NCBI GenBank assembly: GCA_021413825.1
Contig: JAIOPQ010000088.1
Span: 1-64,000, forward strand
DNA from: Spirochaetia bacterium
Lineage (GTDB): Bacteria > Spirochaetota > Leptospiria > Leptospirales > Leptonemataceae
Direction of reading: 5' to 3'
Length of the DNA stretch: 64,000 nt
Shown: positions 10,138 to 19,570 of the stretch, in pieces
How positions within the stretch are numbered: the stretch's first letter is position 1
How the letters are laid out: each line of letters starts with the position of its first letter
Program-made: the position numbers and the translations under genes
Notes under the pieces: model-generated
What the model was told of the DNA's origin: nothing
The model's input: the letters and a program-made list of their open reading frames with translations, nothing else
Database searches by the model: none

Positions 10138-11238
10138 ATGGAACTCAGAAAAACACCTTTAAATGCAACACATCATTCACTTGGAGGGCGCATGGTACCA
10201 TTCGCAGGCTGGGAAATGCCTGTGCAATACAGTTCCATACTCGCAGAACATCAAGCAGTGCGCGAAAAAGCTGGATTGTTCGATGTTTCTCACATGGGTG
10301 AGATTGAAGTTAAGGGAGAATTCGCGGAAGAATTTTTGGATTCTGTCACATGCAACCTGGTTTGTGAATTAGAAGACGGACAAATTCAATACAACGCAGT
10401 TCTAAATGAGACAGGCGGAATTGTGGACGACATAACGATCTACCGTTTAAGCAAGCAGCATTTCTTTGTAGTCTCAAATGCGTCAAACTATGAAGCTGTA
10501 ACAGCTCATTTCTTAAAATACCGCAAACCGGGAGTAGAGATTGAGAACATAAGTGATTCAATTCATCAAATTGCAATTCAAGGCCCACTTGCTGAAGAAA
10601 TTTTAAGCAAGCAATTGAATGTAACTCTGAGCGATATCGACTATTTTAGATTCAAAGATTTCAAACTGAACGGCAGCAACATGCGAATTTCACGCACAGG
10701 TTATACGGGTGAAGATGGATTTGAAATTTATTCTGATGTAAAATCTGGAGTTGCTCTCTGGAATGATCTACTCACAAGCGGAAAAGAGCGCGGACTAATT
10801 CCCTGCGGACTTGGAGCACGCGATTTACTTCGCCTTGAAGCTCGCTACGCGCTCTACGGCCACGAATTAAATGAGAACTGGAATCCCGTTGAAAGTGGAA
10901 TTGGCTGGATTGTCAAAGAGAAGCAAACTCAATTCCAGTCTTACGCAAAAACACTGGAGCAAAAGAAAAACGGCCCGCCCCAGGTGATCATCGGCTTCAA
11001 GTTAAACGAGAGCGGCGTTCCACGTGAGGGTTATCCTGTGGTGGATGCAAATGGCAAGGAGCTGGGAAAGGTCCTTTCCGGGGGGTTTTCACCGATTGTT
11101 GGTGCTGGAATCGGCACAAGCATGCTCCCGGCCGGAATTGAATCCTTCTATATACAAATACGCGATAAAAAGATTCCGGCCACGGGTCAGAAAAAAGCGT
11201 TCGTTCAGGGCACGGCTGGAAAAAATCGGCAAAAGTGA
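10138..11238 (+). CDS. gcvT: Glycine cleavage system T protein (aminomethyltransferase)
   Basis: GcvT has 366 residues and moves the methylene group from lipoyl-GcvH to tetrahydrofolate, releasing ammonia. Recognisable segments are VPFAGWEMPVQYSS, LFDVSHMGEI, the folate-site SRTGYTGEDGFEIY and the ARDLLRLEARYALYGHEL region. The start is an ATG after a weak CCAGGA site. It heads the operon gcvT-gcvH-gcvPA-gcvPB. The 280 bases upstream (9857-10137) show no glycine riboswitch core that I can find. Confidence 0.96.
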   Translation: MELRKTPLNATHHSLGGRMVPFAGWEMPVQYSSILAEHQAVREKAGLFDVSHMGEIEVKGEFAEEFLDSVTCNLVCELEDGQIQYNAVLNETGGIVDDITIYRLSKQHFFVVSNASNYEAVTAHFLKYRKPGVEIENISDSIHQIAIQGPLAEEILSKQLNVTLSDIDYFRFKDFKLNGSNMRISRTGYTGEDGFEIYSDVKSGVALWNDLLTSGKERGLIPCGLGARDLLRLEARYALYGHELNENWNPVESGIGWIVKEKQTQFQSYAKTLEQKKNGPPQVIIGFKLNESGVPREGYPVVDANGKELGKVLSGGFSPIVGAGIGTSMLPAGIESFYIQIRDKKIPATGQKKAFVQGTAGKNRQK

Positions 11239-11263
11239 CCAGGCAAGGTCCCAGGAGAAAGCA

Positions 11264-11659
11264 ATGGAATCGAAAATCCCGGAAGGCTATTTTTTCACAA
11301 AGCAACACGAATGGGCCCGTGAAGAAGGCGGCGTTTTATTTGTCGGAATCTCAGATTATGCACAGCATTCATTGGGCGACATTGTATATGTAGATATAAA
11401 GGCGGTCGGAACTAAAATTGAGCCGGGGAAAACATTCGGCACAATCGAATCAGTCAAGGCAGCAGAAGATCTGTACGCGCCAATTGCCGGCACAATCGAT
11501 TCAATCAACCCTGATATTGCAAAATCTCCAGACAGCGTAAACAAAGACGCATACGGTTCCTGGCTTATCAAAGTTAAGGAATTCGACAAAGCAGGATTTG
11601 CAGCCCTGATGAAGCCTGCCGAATACCTGGCATACGTAGCAACGCTTGACGGACACTAA
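11264..11659 (+). CDS. gcvH: Glycine cleavage system H protein (lipoyl carrier)
   Basis: This 131-residue lipoyl carrier shuttles the aminomethyl group between the P and T proteins. The lipoylated lysine lies in TIESVKAAEDLYAP near residue 68. I place the start at ATG 11264 (MESKIPEGYFFTKQHEW), preceded by CCAGGAG; the longer open frame upstream only overlaps gcvT. It is 25 bases after gcvT and 9 before gcvPA. Confidence 0.96.
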   Translation: MESKIPEGYFFTKQHEWAREEGGVLFVGISDYAQHSLGDIVYVDIKAVGTKIEPGKTFGTIESVKAAEDLYAPIAGTIDSINPDIAKSPDSVNKDAYGSWLIKVKEFDKAGFAALMKPAEYLAYVATLDGH

Positions 11660-11668
11660 AAGGAAATC

Positions 11669-12997
11669 ATGCAACCGCACAAATATTTACCAGTCTCAGA
11701 AACCGAATTCAATCAAGAAATCTCAGAACTCGGGCTCAAGCAGATCAATGATCTGTTTAAGTCTATTCCGGAAGGCCTCCGCGGAGATACTACCACCACG
11801 CTCGCTCCACCCATGTCAGAAGTGGAAATCAGAAACCACTTTGAGCATGAAACCAGAATCGCAAAGCATACGTTCGTTGGTGGAAATGGACATACTCATT
11901 ACATCCCTTCAATTATTTCTCCGCTCGTCTCGCGCGGGGAATTCCTGACTGCGTATACTCCGTATCAACCGGAAGTAAGCCAGGGAACGTTGCAGGCAAT
12001 GTACGAGTTTCAATCCATGATGGCAGGCCTCATGGGTGTTGAGATTTCAAATGCATCGCTCTATGACGGATCCACTGCAATGCTTGAAGCTTGCTATATG
12101 GCGCAGCGAATCACAGGTAAGAACGGAATGCTGTTCTCGCAGTTGATTCATCCTGAATACATTGAAACCATGAAGACCTATTCAAAAGCGGGAATCTTCA
12201 CATACGATTTTATTGAACATACGGACAAAGGTCGAATCGATGAAGCAAAACTGACAGCTAGGCTTGCAGAGAACACCGGAGCTCTCATTATCCAATCGCC
12301 TAACTTTGCTGGCATCATTGAAGATATTGCAGCACTCAAGAAAATCCTGGAACCAAAAGGAATCTTACTCATCGTTGTAGTTACAGAAGCCATGTCTTTT
12401 GGACTTCTAAAGTCTCCAGGTGCACTTGGAGCAGATATAGTTTGCGGCGAGGCTCAGAGTCTTGGCGTTCCACTTTCTTTTGGCGGTCCATGGCTTGGAT
12501 TTTTGGGAGCGTCGCCTAACTTTGTTAGAAACATGCCGGGGCGATTGATTGGCGAAGCAAAAGATGCAAACGGTTCGCGCTGTTTTGTAGTAACCCTTGC
12601 AACGCGCGAACAACACATCCGGCGCGAAAAAGCAACTTCCAATATCTGTACAAACCAGGGCCTCATGGCCCTACGCTGTGCCATCTATCTGTCTGTAATG
12701 GGTAAGACTGGACTGCGTCGTGCAGCAGAGCGCTGCGCTAAGTTCGCCTCGCTTGGAAGAAAACTCGCAGGAGAACTTAAGGGATATCGTGTGCGCTTTG
12801 CAGCTTCGCCGATTTTCAACGAATTCATACTCGAAACCCCGGGCAATGCAGATGCGATCTTTCAAAAATCTGTCCGTGAATTTGGAATAGCACCCGGCCT
12901 TCCTATAGAAGAAAAGGCACTCCACGTTTCATTTCACGAGATGCATTCGCCTGAAATTCTGCATAAATGGATCACAGCCCTCCAGGCTGCGGGCTAA
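11669..12997 (+). CDS. gcvPA: Glycine dehydrogenase (decarboxylating) subunit 1
   Basis: The 442-residue protein is the N-terminal-half subunit of the split P protein. Motifs include FTAYTPYQPEVSQGTLQ, SLYDGSTAMLEA and PLSFGGPWLGF. With GcvPB it forms the PLP enzyme that decarboxylates glycine and loads the aminomethyl group onto GcvH. A split P protein is one of two known architectures; the other is a single chain of about 950 residues. gcvPB follows after 31 bases. Confidence 0.94.
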   Translation: MQPHKYLPVSETEFNQEISELGLKQINDLFKSIPEGLRGDTTTTLAPPMSEVEIRNHFEHETRIAKHTFVGGNGHTHYIPSIISPLVSRGEFLTAYTPYQPEVSQGTLQAMYEFQSMMAGLMGVEISNASLYDGSTAMLEACYMAQRITGKNGMLFSQLIHPEYIETMKTYSKAGIFTYDFIEHTDKGRIDEAKLTARLAENTGALIIQSPNFAGIIEDIAALKKILEPKGILLIVVVTEAMSFGLLKSPGALGADIVCGEAQSLGVPLSFGGPWLGFLGASPNFVRNMPGRLIGEAKDANGSRCFVVTLATREQHIRREKATSNICTNQGLMALRCAIYLSVMGKTGLRRAAERCAKFASLGRKLAGELKGYRVRFAASPIFNEFILETPGNADAIFQKSVREFGIAPGLPIEEKALHVSFHEMHSPEILHKWITALQAAG

Positions 12998-13028
12998 CCA
13001 CCGGGACAATTTTCTGCCAGGAACAATC

Positions 13029-14516
13029 ATGGATAAAAAACTTCAAATCACTCGCAGCGTCCAGGTCTTTGAAGAGCCTCTGCTCTTTGAGCGCTCAAGA
13101 CCGGGCCGCGTTGGCGTAAGCCTTCCGTCAGACGATTCAAATCTTCCGCTTGAAATCGATTCGTCGCTTTTGCGCGATCCAGCAGATCTTCCGCTCCCGG
13201 AAGTTTCAGAGCCAGAAGTAGTCCGCCATTTTACAAGGCTCTCCACCTGGAACTATGGAATCGACCTGAACCTGTATCCGCTGGGTTCATGCACAATGAA
13301 ATACAATCCGCGTATTAATGAAGAAATCGCAGCCGATTCTGCATACGCAAACCTGCATCCTTCCCTGCCCGCTGAGTTTGCCCAGCACGGAATCAGGATC
13401 ACCTACGAACTTCAGGAGATTCTTAAAACCGTAACGGATATGAAAGGAATTACGCTTCAGCCAGCAGCCGGAGCCCACGGCGAACTTACGGGGCTATTCC
13501 TCGTTCGGGCTTACCTGGAAGACAGAAAAGAAACGCATAAAACAGTCGTACTTGTGCCCGATAGCGCGCATGGAACCAATCCAGCAACGTGCACTCTGGC
13601 CGGCTTTTCCGTGCGCGAACTCAAATCCACAGAAGAGGGGCTACTCGATGTGGAAGCGCTAAAAGCAGCACTCACACCCGATGTTGCGGCGTTAATGATT
13701 ACAAATCCTAACACGCTTGGAATCTTTGAAACCAATATCGCCGTGATCGCGGACCTTCTGCATAAGAACGGTTCTCTTCTATATATGGACGGCGCAAATT
13801 ACAACGCAATCGTGGGGAAGGTTTCACTTGGCAAGATGGGCGTTGACATCAGCCATCTGAACTTGCACAAAACATTCAGCACACCGCACGGCGGAGGCGG
13901 ACCTGGTGCTGCTGCGGTTGTAGTTTCTGAGCGAGTTGTGGACTTTCTCCCAGGACCAATTGCGGAAAAGAAAAAAGACGGAACCTACGGCTGGACCACC
14001 GCGTCAAAGAGCATTGGCCGGGTCAAAGCAGGTCCAGGTCATTTTGGAATGATTATACGCGCATTGACGTACATTCTCTCGTATGGAAATCAGCTCCATC
14101 GCGTAGCCGAGCAGGCCGTCTTGAACGCGAATATCATCCGTCGCGCGCTGGAAGAATTCTTCCAGCCTGCGTCGCCACTTGATACAATGCATGAAGCAGT
14201 CTTCAGCGACGCAAAGCAGCGCAAAACAGGGCTTGAGACGATTCACCTGGCAAAAACGCTCATCGATTACGGATATCATCCGCCAACCATCTACTTCCCG
14301 CTCAGCGTGAAGGGTGCTATCATGATCGAGCCAACTGAAACCGAGTCGCCTGAGACAATCGCGCATTTTTGTGAAGTCATGAAGGATCTTGCAGGAAGAA
14401 TGGCAGCTCAGGATGAATCGATGAAGCTCAGCCCACAGAAAAGTTACGTGCGCAAAATCGACGAAGTCGAGGCTGCCCGGAAGCCAGTATTAAATTACTT
14501 TACAAAAAAGACCTGA
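13029..14516 (+). CDS. gcvPB: Glycine dehydrogenase (decarboxylating) subunit 2
   Basis: The 495-residue protein is the PLP-bearing half of the split P protein. The pyridoxal lysine sits in HLNLHKTFSTPHGGGGPG, and upstream are LYPLGSCTMKYNP and AAGAHGELTG. The length is normal for the family. It is the fourth glycine-cleavage gene, with the operon continuing into two passenger genes. Confidence 0.95.
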   Translation: MDKKLQITRSVQVFEEPLLFERSRPGRVGVSLPSDDSNLPLEIDSSLLRDPADLPLPEVSEPEVVRHFTRLSTWNYGIDLNLYPLGSCTMKYNPRINEEIAADSAYANLHPSLPAEFAQHGIRITYELQEILKTVTDMKGITLQPAAGAHGELTGLFLVRAYLEDRKETHKTVVLVPDSAHGTNPATCTLAGFSVRELKSTEEGLLDVEALKAALTPDVAALMITNPNTLGIFETNIAVIADLLHKNGSLLYMDGANYNAIVGKVSLGKMGVDISHLNLHKTFSTPHGGGGPGAAAVVVSERVVDFLPGPIAEKKKDGTYGWTTASKSIGRVKAGPGHFGMIIRALTYILSYGNQLHRVAEQAVLNANIIRRALEEFFQPASPLDTMHEAVFSDAKQRKTGLETIHLAKTLIDYGYHPPTIYFPLSVKGAIMIEPTETESPETIAHFCEVMKDLAGRMAAQDESMKLSPQKSYVRKIDEVEAARKPVLNYFTKKT

Positions 14517-14535
14517 GGAGCCGAAAACTACTTCA

Positions 14536-14817
14536 ATGGAATGGGAGAAGATCCTCAGGGATTCGGTTAAAGAAAACGCAATCCGTGAACTGCACTTAAG
14601 GCACATCCCTGTCCTGAAAACCTGCGAGAACTGGAACGACGTCAAAGAAATTGGACTGGTCGACCATCGCACCAAATACGCACATTATAAGGGACTGCTG
14701 GTTCGCTATGGTGAGCGGATTTATTATGTTCCAGAGGCGCGCATGGAAGCTCTCGCTCCGTTCCGTACCTGGAATACAAAAACTCACATCAAGGTGACAG
14801 AGCCGGAAAAGAAATAA
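14536..14817 (+). CDS. Hypothetical protein in glycine-cleavage operon
   Basis: This soluble 93-residue protein is not recognised. It is charged, with CENWNDVKEIGLVDHRTKYAHYKG and YGERIYYVPEARME. It starts 19 bases after gcvPB and ends one base before the GTG of the dehydrogenase gene, so it is clearly part of the operon. I cannot assign a role. Confidence 0.65.
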   Translation: MEWEKILRDSVKENAIRELHLRHIPVLKTCENWNDVKEIGLVDHRTKYAHYKGLLVRYGERIYYVPEARMEALAPFRTWNTKTHIKVTEPEKK

Positions 14818-14818
14818 C

Positions 14819-16270
14819 GTGAAAGACATCAGCTTCAAAGCACCAGAGTATCAGGCAGACGGAAGTTTTCGGGATATCTCTTATCGCTTTGAGGGGGAAG
14901 AGTCTTCCGGCTGGGCCATCTACAGAGATGGCAAGAAAGAAATGGACCTGGGTCCGGGTTACACTCCAGTTCAATCACTCTACTGCGGTGTTTGCTCAAC
15001 CGATTTGGCGCGCAGATTCCTTCCCTATCCACTCCCGCAAATCATCGGTCACGAAGTTGTGGGGCTAATCGATGGAAAACCAGTCGTAGTTGAAATCAAT
15101 GCTTCGCCCCTGGCGCGTGGAATTGAAACCAAAGATCCGTTTTCCTTACATGGACTTCACACTCACTCACCCGAACGTATCACCCTTGGAATTGATCGAC
15201 TGCCCGGTGGATTTTCGCCTTACTTCCTGGCCCCGGTTGATGCCATCGTAAACGTTCCAGATAAGATCTCAGCGCTCGCAGCATCGCTCACAGAACCGTT
15301 TGCCGCCGCATTACAGGGCGTAGACGCAACTCCAATCAATGAAAAAGATCACGTTGCTGTGCTTGGTCCCCGCAGGCTTGGAATGTTAATTCTATCTGCC
15401 CTGGCAGGATTTAGAAAAGAGAAGAATCGAAACTTTACAATCACAGCCCTGGTGCGCCATGAATCGCTTGAGGCACTCTGCAAGAAAATGGGCGCAGACG
15501 ATACACTGGACACGCGCACTCAAATTCCTACAAAATCATTCGATGTGGTATTTGATACTACAGGAAAACCAGAGGGATTCCTTGAAGCCCTGCGCCTTGC
15601 AAAGCGCTGCGTGTCGCTCAAATCCACAAATGGCCAGGAAGTCCTGGGACTCAAACATCTCACGGATCTTGTAGTGGATGAACTTGCGATTTTACCCTGG
15701 AAAGGCGAGCACCTGGATTACACATGGCCCTTTGAAGATGCCCGGAATAACTTGAACGTGTTTGTTTCAGAAGGCGTTGCGGAGTCTGTTATTGAAGAGG
15801 CAAAAGCAATCGATGCAAGCGAAGGTAGGACACGCAAGTATGTTCGCGGAATAGCAGACCAGGCTGCCGCAGAAATTCGTGCAGGTCACGGACCAGAAGG
15901 ATCCATCGTTCCCAGGTTTGATCTGGCAATCGCGTCCAACCTGGCGGAAATCGATGCAATCGTCCGACCGTTAGCCGGCATTGAATTTTCTATTTTACGG
16001 CCACGCAGCGCCATTCTGTTCGCTAGCAAAAAATACGAATCCCCGCTTACAGAAGCCGTCGGTTCGCGCGGAATTGAAATTCGCACATCACGTTGCGGAG
16101 ATTTCCATCGGACAATGAAGCTGCTTACAGAACAGCCGGAACTGGCAGCTGCATTTGAAAAAGAAATGATTACGCATCGCTTTGATCTAGATCACATAAG
16201 CGAGGCATTCGAAATGGCAGCAGACAGTTCTAAAAGCGTCAAAGTAATCGTCGAGGCCCCAAAGCCTTAA
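14819..16270 (+). CDS. Zinc-binding MDR-family alcohol dehydrogenase-like protein
   Basis: The 483-residue protein starts at GTG. It has the catalytic-zinc pattern of medium-chain dehydrogenases (CGVCSTD, then IIGHEVVG, then LTEPFAAAL) and a Rossmann region around HVAVLGPRRLGMLIL. The four-cysteine structural-zinc loop is absent. The usual GxGxxG is altered to GPRRLG. About 130 extra C-terminal residues exceed the usual length of about 350. Substrate is unknown. Placement after the gcv genes hints at a C1 or amino-acid role, but that is only inference. Confidence 0.75.
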   Translation: MKDISFKAPEYQADGSFRDISYRFEGEESSGWAIYRDGKKEMDLGPGYTPVQSLYCGVCSTDLARRFLPYPLPQIIGHEVVGLIDGKPVVVEINASPLARGIETKDPFSLHGLHTHSPERITLGIDRLPGGFSPYFLAPVDAIVNVPDKISALAASLTEPFAAALQGVDATPINEKDHVAVLGPRRLGMLILSALAGFRKEKNRNFTITALVRHESLEALCKKMGADDTLDTRTQIPTKSFDVVFDTTGKPEGFLEALRLAKRCVSLKSTNGQEVLGLKHLTDLVVDELAILPWKGEHLDYTWPFEDARNNLNVFVSEGVAESVIEEAKAIDASEGRTRKYVRGIADQAAAEIRAGHGPEGSIVPRFDLAIASNLAEIDAIVRPLAGIEFSILRPRSAILFASKKYESPLTEAVGSRGIEIRTSRCGDFHRTMKLLTEQPELAAAFEKEMITHRFDLDHISEAFEMAADSSKSVKVIVEAPKP

Positions 16271-16283
16271 TCGCATTTCAAAA

Positions 16284-16435
16284 TTATCCGCAGATGGACG
16301 CGGATAATGAAAATTGGTCAGGGACCGGATGCCGCCGTCTCTTCCAATCCATCCGTGTTCATCTGTATCCATCTGTGGATAATTCCCGTTTCCCCTGTGC
16401 TCTCAGCGTCCGCTGTGGTAAACTCTTCCCCTTCC
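16284..16435. repeat. Dispersed CAGATGGA-type intergenic repeat
   Basis: ATTATCCGCAGATGGA (about 16286-16301) is nearly the reverse complement of TCCATCTGTGGATAAT (about 16368-16383). Further right lies GCGTCCGCTGTGGTAAA. Read on the minus strand it gives an ACCACAGCGGACGCTGAG-type block and then CACAGATGGATACAGATG. Related blocks recur in other gaps of this window. No gene is seen in it. Confidence 0.6.
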
Positions 16436-16436
16436 C

Positions 16437-17420
16437 TCAAACAGCAGAAATGAATTCGCCAAATGCAGAGGCGAGCTTCATCGCTTCTGGTATTGCAGAC
16501 AGCCCGATGCTTCCGTGGCCGTGCGAAATAAGCGGAGTTATGCCGAGCCTTGAACGAACGCCGCGTGCTAGAAACTCTTTGTGCAATGAGGCCGACTCCG
16601 ATGGGGGAATAACGTTGTCCTCTTCGCCATGAATCAGAGTCACCTGGAACGGCACATGTTTCATGTGTAAACTGGGCGAAACGTTTGCCCGCAAATCCTG
16701 GAACTGCTTTGTTGCAGTAAATTTCTTCCATTGTGTCAATCTGAAATCTCGATCACTGCGAATCCGATTGAACAGTTCTCGGTCTGCCTTTTTAAGTTTT
16801 GACAGATAGCCGGGCAATTCGGGTGGATCGCGTTCCAGACCGTTATCTGCCGCAGCAATCCTAAATGCCTCGCGCACTGATGCTGGCACCTTCAGAAAAT
16901 TCCAGAGCACTACCATAGTTCCGTAATCGTCGATCCCTTGCTGGCCAATCAAGAAGTCCAGGGTTGTATCCACAGAACCCAGCGTTCCCACGGTGCAGAC
17001 GGCGCTGATGCGATTTTTCTCATCTCCGCAGGCTGCCACAAGTGCTATCCCGGCAGAAAAAGAAGCAGAGAATAGCGCAACCCTTCCGTTCACTTTTTCA
17101 GAAACGAACCGCACAACCTGTGAGACTTTGCGCCAGGATTCAGTTGAAATCACCAGGTTTGCAATTTCGGGAAATAGTGGCGCGTAGACTGTGAATCCCA
17201 GGCTTGCAAACGATTGTCCCAACACTTCCATTCTTGGATCGTCTATGCCCCTCAGCGCCATGCCGTGTACCAGGACAATAGTACCGCGATTTCCACCGGC
17301 GTAGACGTACGTTTTAAGCGTCTCACCTTTAATCGGAATGGAAATTGTTGTGCGTGAAACCGCGCGAAATCGTTTTAACTGACTTCGCGCTACAAACTCC
17401 AATCCCTTTGAAAAAGACAT
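16437..17420 (-). CDS. Alpha/beta hydrolase with altered nucleophile elbow
   Basis: About 328 residues from the ATG at 17420 (a TTG at 17453 adds eleven). The alpha/beta-hydrolase core is visible: oxyanion segment IVLVHGMAL, nucleophile region LFSASFSAG, acid loop IHGEEDNVIPP and catalytic His in SHGHGSIG. The elbow reads S-x-S-x-S rather than G-x-S-x-G, so the nucleophile assignment is less certain. No signal peptide is seen. Substrate unknown. Confidence 0.75.
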   Translation of the reverse strand: MSFSKGLEFVARSQLKRFRAVSRTTISIPIKGETLKTYVYAGGNRGTIVLVHGMALRGIDDPRMEVLGQSFASLGFTVYAPLFPEIANLVISTESWRKVSQVVRFVSEKVNGRVALFSASFSAGIALVAACGDEKNRISAVCTVGTLGSVDTTLDFLIGQQGIDDYGTMVVLWNFLKVPASVREAFRIAAADNGLERDPPELPGYLSKLKKADRELFNRIRSDRDFRLTQWKKFTATKQFQDLRANVSPSLHMKHVPFQVTLIHGEEDNVIPPSESASLHKEFLARGVRSRLGITPLISHGHGSIGLSAIPEAMKLASAFGEFISAV

Positions 17421-17495
17421 GGCGAAAGTCTGTGGGCTACTGCACGCTCGCAATCATTTTACTTGACCGGGTAGCCGGGGGCGTATGCTATCCGT

Positions 17496-18500
17496 ATGGC
17501 CCACGAAGAAGGAATGGCAAAGATGGAGCGGCTGGGCTGCCTCTACCTTACATTCCTCAACCATCCTGAAGGGCTCAGTTTTTCAAAAATCAAAGAGCAA
17601 CTAGCTCCAGCCTACGCGGGAGACGCAGAGTCAGCCAGACGCAAGTTTGAACGCGACAAGGATGAACTGGGAGCGCTTGGAATGGAATTGGATTATTTTG
17701 CAGAAGGCCAGGCATTGCCCAATGGAAACCTTGCGCGCGGCCATGTATATATTCCGCGCGATGAAATCGAACGTTTACCAGACCTAAAACTAAATCAGGA
17801 CGAAGCATCTGCACTTGCGGGGATCTTGCTCTATGCAATTGAAAATCCCAGTAACGCAAGAGATCAGGAACTGTACAGATCGGCTGCAGCTAAACTGCTG
17901 TACAAGACTCCTGCGCTTCTTGCCGGCGATTCCAACGAACACTGGGCGCCCGTGCAGGGCCGGGCAGATCATCTCCCAGAAATTCTGGGAGCAATTCAGA
18001 AACGATTAGTGCTTCAAATCCATTATCCTGGACGGGACGGTTCAAATTCTGAACGTGAAGTAGAAGGGCGTGGCCTGATTTCACATCGTGGTAGATGGTG
18101 CCTGGTCGCATTCGCGCGCGATGCAAAGGCGATTCGCTATTTCTATCTGGATCGAATAACAAAAGCAAAAATGACAAAGGTATCATTCAAACCTGATCCA
18201 AAGTTCTCAATTCTGAATCATTCGCTCCATCCACTTACAATTGCCATTCATGATTCGGTTAAGATGCAACTTACGTTCGATCTGGAGAGCAAGGATTCAC
18301 TCCTGGATTTTCTCGCCGGCCTTCCGCAAAAGCAATGGAGTATATCCGGCAACTCGCTTTCACTGACTACAACCAATCGTGCGGCGCTATTTGGCTTCAT
18401 GCTGCGAAATCCTGACCTGATCCTGGCCCTTGGCCCATCAGATGCACGAAAGGCGTATCAAGACCACCTCGAATCAATCCGGACGTTATACGCTAAATGA
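17496..18500 (+). CDS. WYL-domain transcriptional regulator (first of pair)
   Basis: The 334-residue protein has an N-terminal winged helix (RLGCLYLTFLNHPEG) followed by a WYL domain (VEGRGLISHRGRWCLVAFARD...FYLDRI) and a WCX-like C terminus. WYL proteins are DNA-binding regulators that sense small ligands or nucleic acids. Its stop overlaps the ATG of the next WYL gene by four bases, like the actinobacterial PafB/PafC pair, which act together. Targets are unknown. Confidence 0.85.
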   Translation: MAHEEGMAKMERLGCLYLTFLNHPEGLSFSKIKEQLAPAYAGDAESARRKFERDKDELGALGMELDYFAEGQALPNGNLARGHVYIPRDEIERLPDLKLNQDEASALAGILLYAIENPSNARDQELYRSAAAKLLYKTPALLAGDSNEHWAPVQGRADHLPEILGAIQKRLVLQIHYPGRDGSNSEREVEGRGLISHRGRWCLVAFARDAKAIRYFYLDRITKAKMTKVSFKPDPKFSILNHSLHPLTIAIHDSVKMQLTFDLESKDSLLDFLAGLPQKQWSISGNSLSLTTTNRAALFGFMLRNPDLILALGPSDARKAYQDHLESIRTLYAK

Positions 18501-19507
18501 AATCCGGAGTAAAAAAACCGGGCAAACAGGTTACAAAAGGCCCTCGCAAAGCAAAAGGTGAACCGGCAACAAAAGTAGCCAGAAACTTAAAGCGACTCCT
18601 TACGCTCATTCCTGTACTCAAGGCAAATCAGGGAATCAAACTGGCCCAGCTCCGCAAACTCTCCGGTTATAAAAGCGACAAAAAGCTCAGCCAGGATCTT
18701 CAACAATTATTGTTTTTTGGAACACCGCCGTTTACCCCTTCAGATTACATCGATATTTACATTGAAGCCGATCGTGTGTTTCTGGAATTCCCTCAAGGTC
18801 TTGATCGCCCCCTTGCCCTTACACCGGATGAATGGACTGCCGTTTACAATTTAATCGAAACCGAAATTCACTTTTACAGTAAGGGCAGAGACCAGTCGAG
18901 ACATCTGCCTGCAATCCTTGCGAGAATGGGACAGGTTCCCGTGAACATTGAATCCGGTCCGTTCGCCAGAAAGCGAAACCTGCTGATGCGTTCAATCGAT
19001 GAGGATGTTCAAATCGAATTTAGATATCAAAGCCTCAGCGCGCGCGAACCAGAAATTCGCAACATCGACCCGTGGGCTGTGTTTGCAAACCGAGGCAGTC
19101 TCTATTGCCTGGGTTACTGTCATCTACGGCGTGCACCGCGTATCTTTCATCTGGAGCGAATGGCACAAATAGAACTGCTCGCCCAGAAGCAGAAAGCAAA
19201 GCCGCTAACGTTAAAGGATCAGCTGGCCAATTCCTTTATCTTCAAGCAAGATACGTCTGGATTCCAGGCAGAGATCGCCTATTCACCGTCGATTGCAGGC
19301 TCTATTGAAAAAATCTTCGACATCAATGCAAGCAAAGCCTACGGACAAAACGGCTGGCGCAAAGGTTCAATTCGAATCAGTGATAGTATCTGGACCAGAA
19401 GTGCCCTTCGGGCTTTTGGACCTCATGTCGTGATCGTTTCTCCCGCGCATTTACGTGACAGTTTTGTTTCTGACTTGCAGGGTCTAAAGCTTCCGGCCCC
19501 TTTATGA
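18497..19507 (+). CDS. WYL-domain transcriptional regulator (second of pair)
   Basis: The 336-residue partner of the preceding gene begins with a lysine-rich tail. A winged-helix region (LLTLIPVLKANQGIKLAQL) leads to a WYL domain (IDPWAVFANRGSLYCLGYCH...FHLERM) and a C-terminal WCX-like segment. The four-base ATGA overlap suggests a fixed-ratio heteromer with the first protein. cysK follows 63 bases downstream. Confidence 0.85.
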   Translation: MKSGVKKPGKQVTKGPRKAKGEPATKVARNLKRLLTLIPVLKANQGIKLAQLRKLSGYKSDKKLSQDLQQLLFFGTPPFTPSDYIDIYIEADRVFLEFPQGLDRPLALTPDEWTAVYNLIETEIHFYSKGRDQSRHLPAILARMGQVPVNIESGPFARKRNLLMRSIDEDVQIEFRYQSLSAREPEIRNIDPWAVFANRGSLYCLGYCHLRRAPRIFHLERMAQIELLAQKQKAKPLTLKDQLANSFIFKQDTSGFQAEIAYSPSIAGSIEKIFDINASKAYGQNGWRKGSIRISDSIWTRSALRAFGPHVVIVSPAHLRDSFVSDLQGLKLPAPL

Positions 19508-19570
19508 AATTGACGACTGATCCAATCCCTGGTAAGCTGGTGTGAAAAGTAGAGATAGCGAGGTTGCAGC

